Positions 24,441 to 32,644 of a stretch of 35,362 nt of DNA are shown piece by piece. The position numbers and the translations under genes were made by a program. Below the pieces are notes generated by a model. The model was not told the origin of the DNA and made no database searches. It was given only the letters and a program-made list of their open reading frames with translations. Position 1 is the first letter of the stretch. Each line of letters begins with the position of its first letter. The stretch is from Oscillatoriales cyanobacterium (GTDB lineage Bacteria > Cyanobacteriota > Cyanobacteriia > Cyanobacteriales > Laspinemataceae), in the NCBI GenBank assembly GCA_011390955.1, contig JAABRM010000071.1, positions 1 to 35,362 of the forward strand, given 5' to 3'.

Positions 24441-26378
24441 TTATTGATAAGCCAGTCCTTTCCATTGAAATTGATAACCTTGACGAGCTCGTTGAAATGC
24501 GGTTTCTAAATTTGGATCGCCGATCGCACCAATTATCCCCCCTAATCGATCCAAATTCTCTTGAATCGACTCATCTGAAATCACTAAACCCCGCAACTTT
24601 GGCAAAATCTTCTGACCAAATTGATCCGCTAATGCCCATTTAAACCCATCTGATTTAATATCCGTCACTCCGGGATAATTGACCACATAATAAATAATCG
24701 ACTGATACACCCGGTGAGCAAAAGGATGTCCCATATCTGCCATAACATGATTGGTTTTATTCAGCCAAATTTCTAACTGCTTGACCAAGGGAGAATTTTC
24801 CTCTGGTTTTTGCAGCCACCGAGTAAATTGCTCATAAGTCAAATATCCTGATAATCTAGAATCATGCAGATTTTTTTGCGGATTAAGTAAGGCTAACTTC
24901 GGCGGTTGCCCAAAAGTAATCACATTCGCTCTGTCTAACACTTTGTCGGATAAACTTTGGGTAGTTTCATCTTCGTTCATGGTTCCCACAAACAAAAATT
25001 GTTGGGGAATCTGTAAATCGCCCGATCGCAGTTTTCCAGCGCAATTACCTAAGTCAATTTCTAACTCCGCTGGATGATGACGGCGAGTTTCCAGCTTAGA
25101 TAAAAACTCACTAAAATAATACTCAACTCTAGCCAAATTCATCTCATCGAGCAAGACCAAGACAATTTTATCCTGTAAATCAGGAGAACGATTATATTGA
25201 TAAATACCCTGAATTAATGGCGTGGGTTTAAACTTATTGTCCATATAGTTATAAAACCCCAGTAAATCTTGGGGAGAGTCCCAACGGGGCTGTACTGCTA
25301 AGAGGAGAAATTGCGCCCCAATATATTTAGCGTAAAGTTGGGGTAATTCACTTTTACCCGTGCCACTGATACCGGATAAAACAACTAAGGCGGAAATTCC
25401 TTGCACTTTTAAGGAAGTATGAAAAGCCCGCACCAGTCTTTCGGGAAAGTAAAACCCTTGGGCTTGAATATCTTGGATAAAATTATGTAAAAATTGTGCT
25501 TCCGAGATAATTTTTGGTAAATCAACGGGGGACTTTGAATTAGTTTCTGCCCACAAAGGATGTTTCAGAGATTCCAGAGGGTCATTTTCCGGTTCAACTT
25601 TATTCAGTTTGGCTTGATGCACGATGACTTTTTGCCGTAAGCGATCGCCCTTATTTCTTAAAGTCTCATTCTCGGCTTCTTGCTGTTTTTTCTGCGCTTC
25701 TAACTGCTGAATTTGGGTAGTAACTCGCTCGAATTCTACCCGCTGGTCTAAGATTTTCGCTTCCAGTTCCCGAATCAATACTTGCTGGTCTTGCATCGCC
25801 GCAAATTTATCTTGCAGTGCCTTAATTTCCCCCTGAATTTGAGTCTTTTGTAATTGCAATTCGGCAATTTTCGCTTGCAATTGTTCCAACTGGGCTAAGT
25901 CGGGATAATTTTTTTCTATGGTAGCAATTCGCTGTTCTATTTCTTGCTTTTGGGCTGTCAAAACTGCGATCGCCTGTTTCATATCTTGGCTTCTTTGATT
26001 CAGTGCTGCCAACTGCCCTTTAGCCCGACCTAAACTCGCTTGTTTTAGGTCTAAATCCTGAATTTTTTCTTTGATTAATAAGTTAATCTTTTCATTTTCC
26101 CCAGATAATTTTTGATATTCTGCTTGTAAATTGGGCAATTCGCCCCGAAGCTGTTCTGCTTTATTTCTTTCCGTCACTTGCTGTTCTAATAAAGCCAGTC
26201 GCGTCATCTGTCGTCCATGCAGAATTGCCGCAGATGCCACACTTGTGGCGGAAGTTGCCAACGCGATCGCCCCTGATTTAAGCAAATTCTGCCCTAACAG
26301 TAAAGCAATCACAATTGTCACCGCAAAAGTGGGACAACCAGCCAGCAGCCAATCAATGGTGCGATTTTGTGAGTTCAT
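24441..26378 (-). CDS. Membrane-anchored McrB-like AAA+ ATPase with coiled coil
   Basis: A 645-aa protein. Two hydrophobic segments at the N-terminus (about 10-30 and 33-53) are followed by a long coiled coil (about 60-260). The AAA+ module has Walker A GISGTGKS (336-343), the RWDSPQDLLGFYN segment (365-377) typical of the McrB/AAA_5 group, Walker B VLLDEMNLA (408-416), sensor 1 VGTMNED (464-470) and LDRANV (481-486), which may carry the arginine finger. McrB normally works with McrC, the nuclease, and has an N-terminal DNA-binding domain; here neither is present. The architecture suggests a membrane-tethered ring remodelling an unknown partner. The start overlaps no neighbour; the VOC gene diverges from it. 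Confidence 0.85.
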   Translation of the reverse strand: MNSQNRTIDWLLAGCPTFAVTIVIALLLGQNLLKSGAIALATSATSVASAAILHGRQMTRLALLEQQVTERNKAEQLRGELPNLQAEYQKLSGENEKINLLIKEKIQDLDLKQASLGRAKGQLAALNQRSQDMKQAIAVLTAQKQEIEQRIATIEKNYPDLAQLEQLQAKIAELQLQKTQIQGEIKALQDKFAAMQDQQVLIRELEAKILDQRVEFERVTTQIQQLEAQKKQQEAENETLRNKGDRLRQKVIVHQAKLNKVEPENDPLESLKHPLWAETNSKSPVDLPKIISEAQFLHNFIQDIQAQGFYFPERLVRAFHTSLKVQGISALVVLSGISGTGKSELPQLYAKYIGAQFLLLAVQPRWDSPQDLLGFYNYMDNKFKPTPLIQGIYQYNRSPDLQDKIVLVLLDEMNLARVEYYFSEFLSKLETRRHHPAELEIDLGNCAGKLRSGDLQIPQQFLFVGTMNEDETTQSLSDKVLDRANVITFGQPPKLALLNPQKNLHDSRLSGYLTYEQFTRWLQKPEENSPLVKQLEIWLNKTNHVMADMGHPFAHRVYQSIIYYVVNYPGVTDIKSDGFKWALADQFGQKILPKLRGLVISDESIQENLDRLGGIIGAIGDPNLETAFQRARQGYQFQWKGLAYQ

Positions 26379-26412
26379 ATTTTTCTGAGAAACAAAGCTA
26401 ACACAATTATGT

Positions 26413-26418
26413 TATAAT
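26413..26418 (+). promoter_or_regulatory. Possible -10 element upstream of the VOC gene
   Basis: TATAAT lies within GTTATAATAC, in the 112-nt gap between divergent genes and 72 nt before ATG 26491. No convincing -35 is seen. The complementary strand also reads TATTATAAC, so it could serve either gene. Confidence 0.3.
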
Positions 26419-26490
26419 ACTGCATTATTTTATTTTTGCTCCTAATTCCCTCTTTCCTCTATCCTCAGCAAATCCTGTTGCCTCACCAAT

Positions 26491-26868
26491 ATGCAAATCA
26501 CTCAATGTCTTCATACCGCGATTTTAGTCACGGACTTAGAAAAATCAGCCCAATTTTATGGAGAAATTCTCGGACTAGAAAAAGTGGCGCGATCGCTGAA
26601 ATTTCCGGGAATCTGGTATCAAATTGGCGAATATCAAATTCACCTTATAGTTGATTCCCAAGCCCACCAAGAAACCATCCATAACTCCCAAGAAACAAAA
26701 ACACAGTGGGGGCGCAACCGTCATATTGCCTTTGCGGTCACGGATATTCAAGCCGCGAAAACCCAACTAGAAGCCCATCACTATCCCGTCCAAATGAGTT
26801 CATCCGGTCGCCCCGCATTGTTTGTCCAAGACCCTGACGGCAATGTGATTGAATTAAGTCAGCTTTAA
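26491..26868 (+). CDS. VOC-family (glyoxalase/dioxygenase superfamily) protein
   Basis: A 125-aa single-domain protein with the two beta-alpha-beta-beta-beta halves of the vicinal oxygen chelate fold. The first half is LHTAILVTDLEKSAQFYGEILGL and the second is RHIAFAVTDIQAAKTQLEAH, with the closing FVQDPDGNVIELSQL. Candidate metal ligands are His8, His78 and the Glu of NVIEL. The substrate is unknown. The TAA stop is also the first three bases of the TAATTGA tandem repeat. Confidence 0.9.
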   Translation: MQITQCLHTAILVTDLEKSAQFYGEILGLEKVARSLKFPGIWYQIGEYQIHLIVDSQAHQETIHNSQETKTQWGRNRHIAFAVTDIQAAKTQLEAHHYPVQMSSSGRPALFVQDPDGNVIELSQL

Positions 26869-27009
26869 TTGATAATTGATAATTGATAATTGATAATTGA
26901 TAATTGATAATTGATAATTGATAATTGATAATTGATAATTGATAATTGATAATTGATAATTGATAATTGGGTTTAATTATCAATTATCAATTGTTAATTG
27001 TTAATTGTT
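26866..27009. repeat. Heptanucleotide STRR (TAATTGA)14.9 with inverted tail
   Basis: Fourteen perfect copies plus six bases fill 26866-26969 with no mismatch. Then TCAATTA-type inverted copies (26976-26993) and TTGTTAA copies run into the 3' end of the histidine kinase gene. The direct and inverted parts can fold into an AT-rich hairpin. Heptanucleotide STRRs are a known cyanobacterial feature. The perfect copies imply recent expansion. Confidence 0.96.
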
Positions 27010-29259
27010 TTCCCAAGCTTGAATTGGGCATTCGGTGTGCATAAGCTCGTGATTTAACGGCAGCCAAAAACTAAAACAACTACCCCGACCCACTTCTGAT
27101 TCTAAAATGATATCGCCGCCATGCATCCGGGCCAGCTTTTGAGATAAAGCTAATCCCAGACCGGTCCCTTCATATTTCCGAGAAAGTCCTTGATCCAGTT
27201 GGTGAAATGGCTCAAATATTAAAGCTTGTTCCGCTTCAGGAATGCCAATTCCGGTATCAATTACTGAGAAATAAACCTTACCTTCATTTTGCGAAACTTT
27301 CAGGGTGACTGACCCAGTATGGGTAAATTTAATGGCATTAGATAACAGGTTAAACATAATTTGCTTAATCCTCCGACTGTCTCCCACACAAAACCTTGCA
27401 TCAGGCGCAATTTCTGCGTGCAATTCTAAGCCTTCATTTTTGGCTCTTTCTTGCACTAAAGATAAACAGGCCCCACAAACTTCTTCCACCAGCAAGGTTT
27501 GCAGATGTAAGTTTTCTTCGTTGGCTTCGATTTTGGAAATATCCAGTAAATCATTAATTAAATTTAGTAGTTGTTCTCCACATTCCGTAATGTTAGCCAG
27601 GTATTGCTTTTGTCTTTCATTCATCGGCCCAAAAAAATCTTGACTGAGAACATTAGAAAATCCCAAAATTCCCGTCAGTGGGGTGCGGAGTTCGTGACTC
27701 ATGTTGTTGAGAAATTCCGTTTTCGTGCGATTTGCCGCTTCTGAGAGAATTTTCTCTTTCTCTAGTTCTTGGGTGCGTTCTTTGACCAGTTGTTCTAAGC
27801 GTTCGTAACTTTGGGCATTGTAAAGCGCGATCGCCGCTCGATCGGCAATCCGTTCTAACAGATGAATTTCATCGGGTTCAAAGACTCGATTTTTCGTGGT
27901 GCTATGGATAGAAATAGCCCCAAAAAACTTATCCCGAATATAAATAGGGACTCGCAAAAGTGACAAAATATTTCCTTGGTAAAGTTGCTGTTCCCAACTA
28001 GATCCGTAAGCCAATTCATTCTCACTAACATCAGCCAAAAAACAATGACCTTGTAACTCTAAGTCTGCCAGGGGTTCTTTCCATTCTGACAAAGGCGCCT
28101 GGAAACCTAATAAAGAGGAAACCTCTTCGCTCGATCGCCATTCATGTACCACTTGCACTTGTTGGTTTTTAATCGAAAAAATGACCACGCGATCGCCTTG
28201 AAAATATTCTCCAGTTTGTTGGACAATTCGAGATAAAATATAACTGGGTTCTAGTTGAGAATTCAGTTCCCTACTAATTTCATTTAACAGTTGTTCTTGG
28301 CTGGCTTGTTGTTGAATCTTTTCAAAAAGCTTCGCCTGGTGAATTGCGATCGCGCATTGGTTGGAAATGGTACTCATCAACATCAGATCGTCCCCAGTCC
28401 ATTCCCGGAAGCGATCGCATTGTTGTAAACAAATATGTCCCCAATAAATATCTTCTTCCTGATTCACCAACGGAGCCATAAAGAAAGCTCTAATTCCTTC
28501 TTCTTTAGCAGTTAAAATAACATCTGGAGGCAAATCAGATTGCTCGATATTGCTCACAAATACCGGATTTCCTTCCCTGAGTGTTGCTTGATAATATTCA
28601 AATAAATAACAATTTTTGCCAATCAGGTGGTGGCGGTTTGCGGTGGCAAGACTAGCGTAATGAACTTGGGGGTGCTGTTGCCGATCTAACAGCGAAACAA
28701 GGCATCGGCTGACATCAAATGCCTGATGTAACAAATCTACGGTAGTTTGTAGCACTTCATCCAACACTAAAGTGCCGCGCATTTCATAGACAATTTGATT
28801 AATAATCCCTTCTCTTTTGGCGGAAGAACGCATTTGCTCTAGGGCAATATTCTCTTGCCGTCGCAACGCAAACTCTACCAGCGATCGCTGCAAAACTTCC
28901 GGTAAATCGGCTAAATTATTTGGTTCGATGTAGTCAGAAATACCCGCTTTAATACAAGTTGCTACCATGCTTTTTTCTATTTGGTCGGCAATCAAAATTA
29001 GCGGGATCGTTTGATTAAGTTCTTGTTGCCATTTCCAAAGGTCTAAAACCGTAAAATTCGGCATTTCATAAGCAGACAATACCGCGTCATACTGCACGTT
29101 TTCCAAGAAACTCAGGCAAGTTTCTGGAGTATTGGCAAAATCGAATGTAAATTTTTTTTGAGCTTCTTTTAATACGTCAATAATTAACTGGACATCGGAA
29201 AAATCAGGCTGGACAATTAGTAAATGCAAGGTTGATATGGGAGAAGAAGGGTAAAGCAT
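27001..29259 (-). CDS. Multidomain histidine kinase: pseudo-receiver, two GAF domains, kinase
   Basis: A 752-aa soluble protein. Residues 8-130 form a receiver-like domain. At the phosphoacceptor position (YDAVLSAYEMP) Ala63 replaces the usual Asp, and the acidic pocket reads VQPDF, so it should not be phosphorylated normally. Two GAF domains follow (about 155-310 and 335-485) without an obvious bilin-binding Cys motif, then a coiled coil. The phosphoacceptor helix is FLNNMSHELRTPLTG (His522). The ATPase has N box QIMFNLLSNAIKF, G1 DTGIGIP and G2 GTGLGLALS. No response regulator is adjacent. The C-terminus (WENN, stop) runs into the heptanucleotide repeat region. Likely role: light, redox or small-ligand signalling; the ligand is unknown. 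Confidence 0.93.
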   Translation of the reverse strand: MLYPSSPISTLHLLIVQPDFSDVQLIIDVLKEAQKKFTFDFANTPETCLSFLENVQYDAVLSAYEMPNFTVLDLWKWQQELNQTIPLILIADQIEKSMVATCIKAGISDYIEPNNLADLPEVLQRSLVEFALRRQENIALEQMRSSAKREGIINQIVYEMRGTLVLDEVLQTTVDLLHQAFDVSRCLVSLLDRQQHPQVHYASLATANRHHLIGKNCYLFEYYQATLREGNPVFVSNIEQSDLPPDVILTAKEEGIRAFFMAPLVNQEEDIYWGHICLQQCDRFREWTGDDLMLMSTISNQCAIAIHQAKLFEKIQQQASQEQLLNEISRELNSQLEPSYILSRIVQQTGEYFQGDRVVIFSIKNQQVQVVHEWRSSEEVSSLLGFQAPLSEWKEPLADLELQGHCFLADVSENELAYGSSWEQQLYQGNILSLLRVPIYIRDKFFGAISIHSTTKNRVFEPDEIHLLERIADRAAIALYNAQSYERLEQLVKERTQELEKEKILSEAANRTKTEFLNNMSHELRTPLTGILGFSNVLSQDFFGPMNERQKQYLANITECGEQLLNLINDLLDISKIEANEENLHLQTLLVEEVCGACLSLVQERAKNEGLELHAEIAPDARFCVGDSRRIKQIMFNLLSNAIKFTHTGSVTLKVSQNEGKVYFSVIDTGIGIPEAEQALIFEPFHQLDQGLSRKYEGTGLGLALSQKLARMHGGDIILESEVGRGSCFSFWLPLNHELMHTECPIQAWENN

Positions 29260-29270
29260 CGCTTAAGTAA

Positions 29271-29300
29271 TTTTGGTAAATTTTGGTAAATCTTGGTAAA
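29271..29300. repeat. 10-bp tandem repeat TTTTGGTAAA, 3 copies
   Basis: Two perfect copies and one with a single change (TCTTGGTAAA) lie immediately upstream of the histidine kinase start at 29259. Confidence 0.75.
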
Positions 29301-29638
29301 TTAAATCGTCTGTTAATAGATAATAGATAATGGATAATGGACAATTTTTCCCTGATTGATTAGTCAACTGCCCATTGCCATTAATTTCGGTTAACTTAGA
29401 CTTCTCTGAACAGTTGAGTGGCATCGGTTCATCTCTCGATGAGCGAAATTAGCCGATCGGTTTTATCGATTTTTTGCTCCCTGGCGACAATTTGATTTAT
29501 TTTAACAAATCTTATCATTTGGCGAAAACAGAGTTTTTTCGGATCGTGTCTCGCGCGTCAAAAGTCAGCCTTGACTCGACTCCTTGTGGGGCTAGGCAAC
29601 GGTTACATAACTCAGGTTCTATATGGGGCGATCGCTGA

Positions 29639-29730
29639 TTTTAGGCTAGTTCTAGGCTAGTTCTAGGCTAATTTTAGGCTAATTTTAGGCTAATTTTAGG
29701 CTAATTTTAGGCTAATTTTAGGCTAATTTT
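29639..29730. repeat. 11-bp tandem repeat (AATTTTAGGCT), about 8 copies
   Basis: Eight AGGCT motifs at 11-bp spacing. The first two spacers are AGTTCT, the rest AATTTT, so the 3' part is the more homogeneous and younger. With 29301-29638, where I see no gene or clear signal, it lies in the divergent region between the two large kinases. Confidence 0.92.
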
Positions 29731-29805
29731 ATCATATTAGCAATCTGTAACCATAGATAATAGGTTTTGCAGCCGCAACGTAATATAATTCTTAGATTAT
29801 TGACT

Positions 29806-29968
29806 TTTGGTTGGTGGTTGTTGGTTGTTGGTTGGTTGCTGGTTGCTGGTTGCTGGTTGCTGGTTGTTGAACAAAGAACAAACAACAAACAACAAATAAC
29901 AAACAACAATCAACAAATAACAAATAACCAACAACAATCAACCAACAACAAATAACCAACAACAATCA
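29806..29968. repeat. Heptanucleotide STRR with inverted arms (GGTTGTT / AACAACA types)
   Basis: A GT-rich arm (29806-29868, GGTTGTT and GGTTGCT units) is followed directly by a CA-rich arm (29869-29968, AACAAAC, AACAATC and AATAACC units) that is roughly its complement. It can fold into a long hairpin 55 nt before the DICT kinase start. The same unit types recur at 32022-32660. Confidence 0.9.
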
Positions 29969-30023
29969 TATTTGTCCCTGGAATCCCGTTGATCTTTTCT
30001 ATATTCGACAAAGCAGAAAATCA

Positions 30024-32018
30024 ATGAGCAATCCCAATTCTGTTCTGACAGAGGTACTAAAAGCCTTACCTCAGCTACGTCCGCAAATTTACTTTAAAAC
30101 TTCTCTAACGGCTTTGTCCCATGCGATGGAAGATCAGGTTTTGGCAGGGACAGAGAAGCCTTTGGTGATTGCTTGCTTTCAACAAGAACGCTTTTATCGT
30201 CAGGAAGCCCAGCGGTATCGACGCATTGGACTTAAGAGTAATCAAGTCTATGTCCTCGCGGCGCCGGACACTAATTTTGAACATACTTCGGGGATTCACG
30301 AAAACGTTGCTTTTGAACCCACGGACGCTTTATCTCACGAGTGGCATTTAATCGTGGTGGCGCCCACTTATGCCACTTGCTTGGTCTGTCGAGAACGAGA
30401 GGAGGTCAGCAATTTGCCCGAAATTGCGGAAATAGATCAAGTCCGTCGGTTTGAGGGGATTTGGACTTTCGATCGCCGGGTGGCTTGTGAAGCCGCAAAA
30501 GCCTTGTTGCAGCGGATTTTGGCGTATCGACCGGAGTTGGCGGAAAAAATTGAGCAAGCGCGATCGCTTCTGTCGATTTCCAGCAGTCAATTACAAAATG
30601 TCAATCCTGACCCCTTTGCCGATCGCCTCGTCACTTATTTACAAGCCTCTCAGTATAAGTTAATCAAAACTTATCGCTCTTTGGCGGAACAAGAGCAACG
30701 AGAACGATCCATCAATCTGATTACTACGGCAATTCGGCGATCGCTGAATCCCGATGAAATCTTCCAAGTGGCTGCGGAAGAAATTGGCAAAGCCTTGAAG
30801 GTTTGTCGTTGTTTAATTTATCGCTGCAAACTCAGCGATCGCACCGCCACCATTAGCCATGAATTTTTATGCTCTGGAGTAGAGTCTCTCGCGGGTCAAA
30901 CTTGGCCGATCGCGGAAAATCCCCTATTTCAGGAAATCGCCAGCAGTTCTGAACATATTTATATAGAAAATGCCGCCACTGACCCCAGACTGGCAGCCAC
31001 AAATATGCAAGCCTTTATCCATCGAGCTAATATTGGTTCTTGGCTCTTAGTCCCGGTCTTATATCAAAATCAGTTAGTGGGCGCGATCGAGTTACATCAC
31101 TGCGGCGATCGCCCCAGAAACTGGAGTCCGCACGAATTAGCCTTAGTCGAGGGCATCACCACCCAAATTGGGGTCGCCTTAATCCAAGGGGAAGCATTTG
31201 CCCACTTGGAAAGTTTAAACCAACAGCTAGAAGCCTTAGACCGAACTCGCAGCAACCTGATTGCCATTACCGGACACGAACTCCGCACCCCCCTTTCCAC
31301 CATTCAAGTTTGCCTGGAAAGTTTAGCCAGCGACCCGGATATGCCAGCCGAACTTAGGCAAGTCATGCTGAGTACCGCCTTGGATGATGCGGATCGAATG
31401 CGAAAATTAGTCCAAGACTTTCTGACCTTATCCCGCTTAGAAAGCGGTCGGGTGGAATGGCATCCAGAAGCGATGCCCCTAGAAGAATGCGTCTATTTAT
31501 CCCTCAGTAGTATCACCACGCGCTATCCCCAAAATAAACGACCAGAGATTATTTTGGCCGTACCGCCAGATTTGCCCTTAGTTCGGGCAGACGGTGAATG
31601 GTTGGTAGAAGTGCTGACGAAATTAATGGATAACGCTTGTAAGTTTACCCCCCCGAATGGCAAAATCACCGTCAGCGCCCAGCAGCTTGACGATCGAACC
31701 CTGGAAGCGATCGTCAGCGATACCGGACGGGGTATTGCCAGCGATCGCCTCGAAGCCGTATTCGATCGCTTTTACCAAGAAGAAGGCGCCCTGCGTCGTA
31801 CTGCTGGGGGCACTGGTTTAGGGTTAGCCATTTGTCGGCAAATTGTCACCGGGTGGCAGGGAAAAATTTGGGCTACTTCTTCGGGACTGGATCGAGGTAG
31901 TGAGTTTCATTTCACTATTCCCGTATCTCCTGAACGGCTAGATCGGCCAATTAAAGCCGCCAAACAGGGAACAGGGAACAGGAAACAGGGAACAGGGAAG
32001 AGAGTGAATAGTGAATAG
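30024..32018 (+). CDS. DICT-GAF sensor histidine kinase
   Basis: A 664-aa soluble protein. The first 190 residues fit the DICT sensory domain (YFKTSLTALSHAMEDQVL, CFQQERFYRQEAQRY, WTFDRRVACEAAKALL), a cyanobacterial input module. A GAF domain follows (about 228-390), then the phosphoacceptor helix with LIAITGHELRTPLST (His418). The ATPase domain has MDNACKFTPP (N box), VSDTGRGI (G1) and GTGLGLAICR (G2). After the conserved SEFHFTIPV ending, the last 20 or so residues (KQGTGNRKQGTGKRV) are encoded by short tandem repeat, and the stop TAG lies in it. No response regulator is adjacent. Confidence 0.93.
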   Translation: MSNPNSVLTEVLKALPQLRPQIYFKTSLTALSHAMEDQVLAGTEKPLVIACFQQERFYRQEAQRYRRIGLKSNQVYVLAAPDTNFEHTSGIHENVAFEPTDALSHEWHLIVVAPTYATCLVCREREEVSNLPEIAEIDQVRRFEGIWTFDRRVACEAAKALLQRILAYRPELAEKIEQARSLLSISSSQLQNVNPDPFADRLVTYLQASQYKLIKTYRSLAEQEQRERSINLITTAIRRSLNPDEIFQVAAEEIGKALKVCRCLIYRCKLSDRTATISHEFLCSGVESLAGQTWPIAENPLFQEIASSSEHIYIENAATDPRLAATNMQAFIHRANIGSWLLVPVLYQNQLVGAIELHHCGDRPRNWSPHELALVEGITTQIGVALIQGEAFAHLESLNQQLEALDRTRSNLIAITGHELRTPLSTIQVCLESLASDPDMPAELRQVMLSTALDDADRMRKLVQDFLTLSRLESGRVEWHPEAMPLEECVYLSLSSITTRYPQNKRPEIILAVPPDLPLVRADGEWLVEVLTKLMDNACKFTPPNGKITVSAQQLDDRTLEAIVSDTGRGIASDRLEAVFDRFYQEEGALRRTAGGTGLGLAICRQIVTGWQGKIWATSSGLDRGSEFHFTIPVSPERLDRPIKAAKQGTGNRKQGTGKRVNSE

Positions 32019-32177
32019 TGAATGTTGATTGTTGATTGTTGTTTGTTCTTTGTTGTTTGTTGATTGTTGTTTGTTCTTTGTTGTTTGTTCTTTGTTCTTG
32101 GTTATTTGTTCTTTGTTCTTTGTTCAACAACCAACCAACAACCAACCAACAACAAACAACAAACAACCACCAACAAA

Positions 32178-32260
32178 GTATTCTCGTTCCCAGGGTCTCC
32201 CTGGGAATGCTCTTCTAGAGGCTCTGCCTCGTGTGTAGGGTAGTATATACGGATTGTTGT
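32178..32260. repeat. 83-bp hairpin block, copy 1
   Basis: Contains TTCCCAGGG-TCT-CCCTGGGAA (perfect 9-bp arms), GAGGC-TCT-GCCTC and GTATATAC. Elements with CCCAGGGTCTCCCTGGGAATG followed by a GAGGCTCTGCCTC hairpin are dispersed in cyanobacteria (recollection). It is bounded on both sides by STRR heptamers. Confidence 0.9.
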
Positions 32261-32409
32261 TCGTTGTTCTTTGTTGTTTGTTCTTTGTTGTTTGTTGATT
32301 GTTGTTTGTTCTTTGTTCAACAACCAACCAACAACCAACCAACAACAAACAACAAACAACCACCAACCAACAACCAACCAACAACCACCAACCACCAACC
32401 ACCAACAAA

Positions 32410-32492
32410 GTATTCTCGTTCCCAGGGTCTCCCTGGGAATGCCCGAATAGAGGCTCTGCCTCGTGTGTAGGGTAGTATATACGGATTGTTGT
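32410..32492. repeat. 83-bp hairpin block, copy 2
   Basis: Identical to copy 1 except for a six-base stretch between the two hairpins (32443-32448, CCGAAT against TCTTCT). It lies 232 bp from copy 1 in the same orientation, so block plus STRR arms form a tandem duplication. Confidence 0.9.
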
Positions 32493-32644
32493 TAGTTGAT
32501 TGTTGTTTGTTCTTTGTTCTTGGTTGTTTGTTCTTTGTTCTTTGTTCAACAACCACCAACCAACAACAAACAACAAAGAACCACCAACCAACAACCAACC
32601 AACAACCAACCAACAACCAACCAACAACCAACAACAAACAACAA

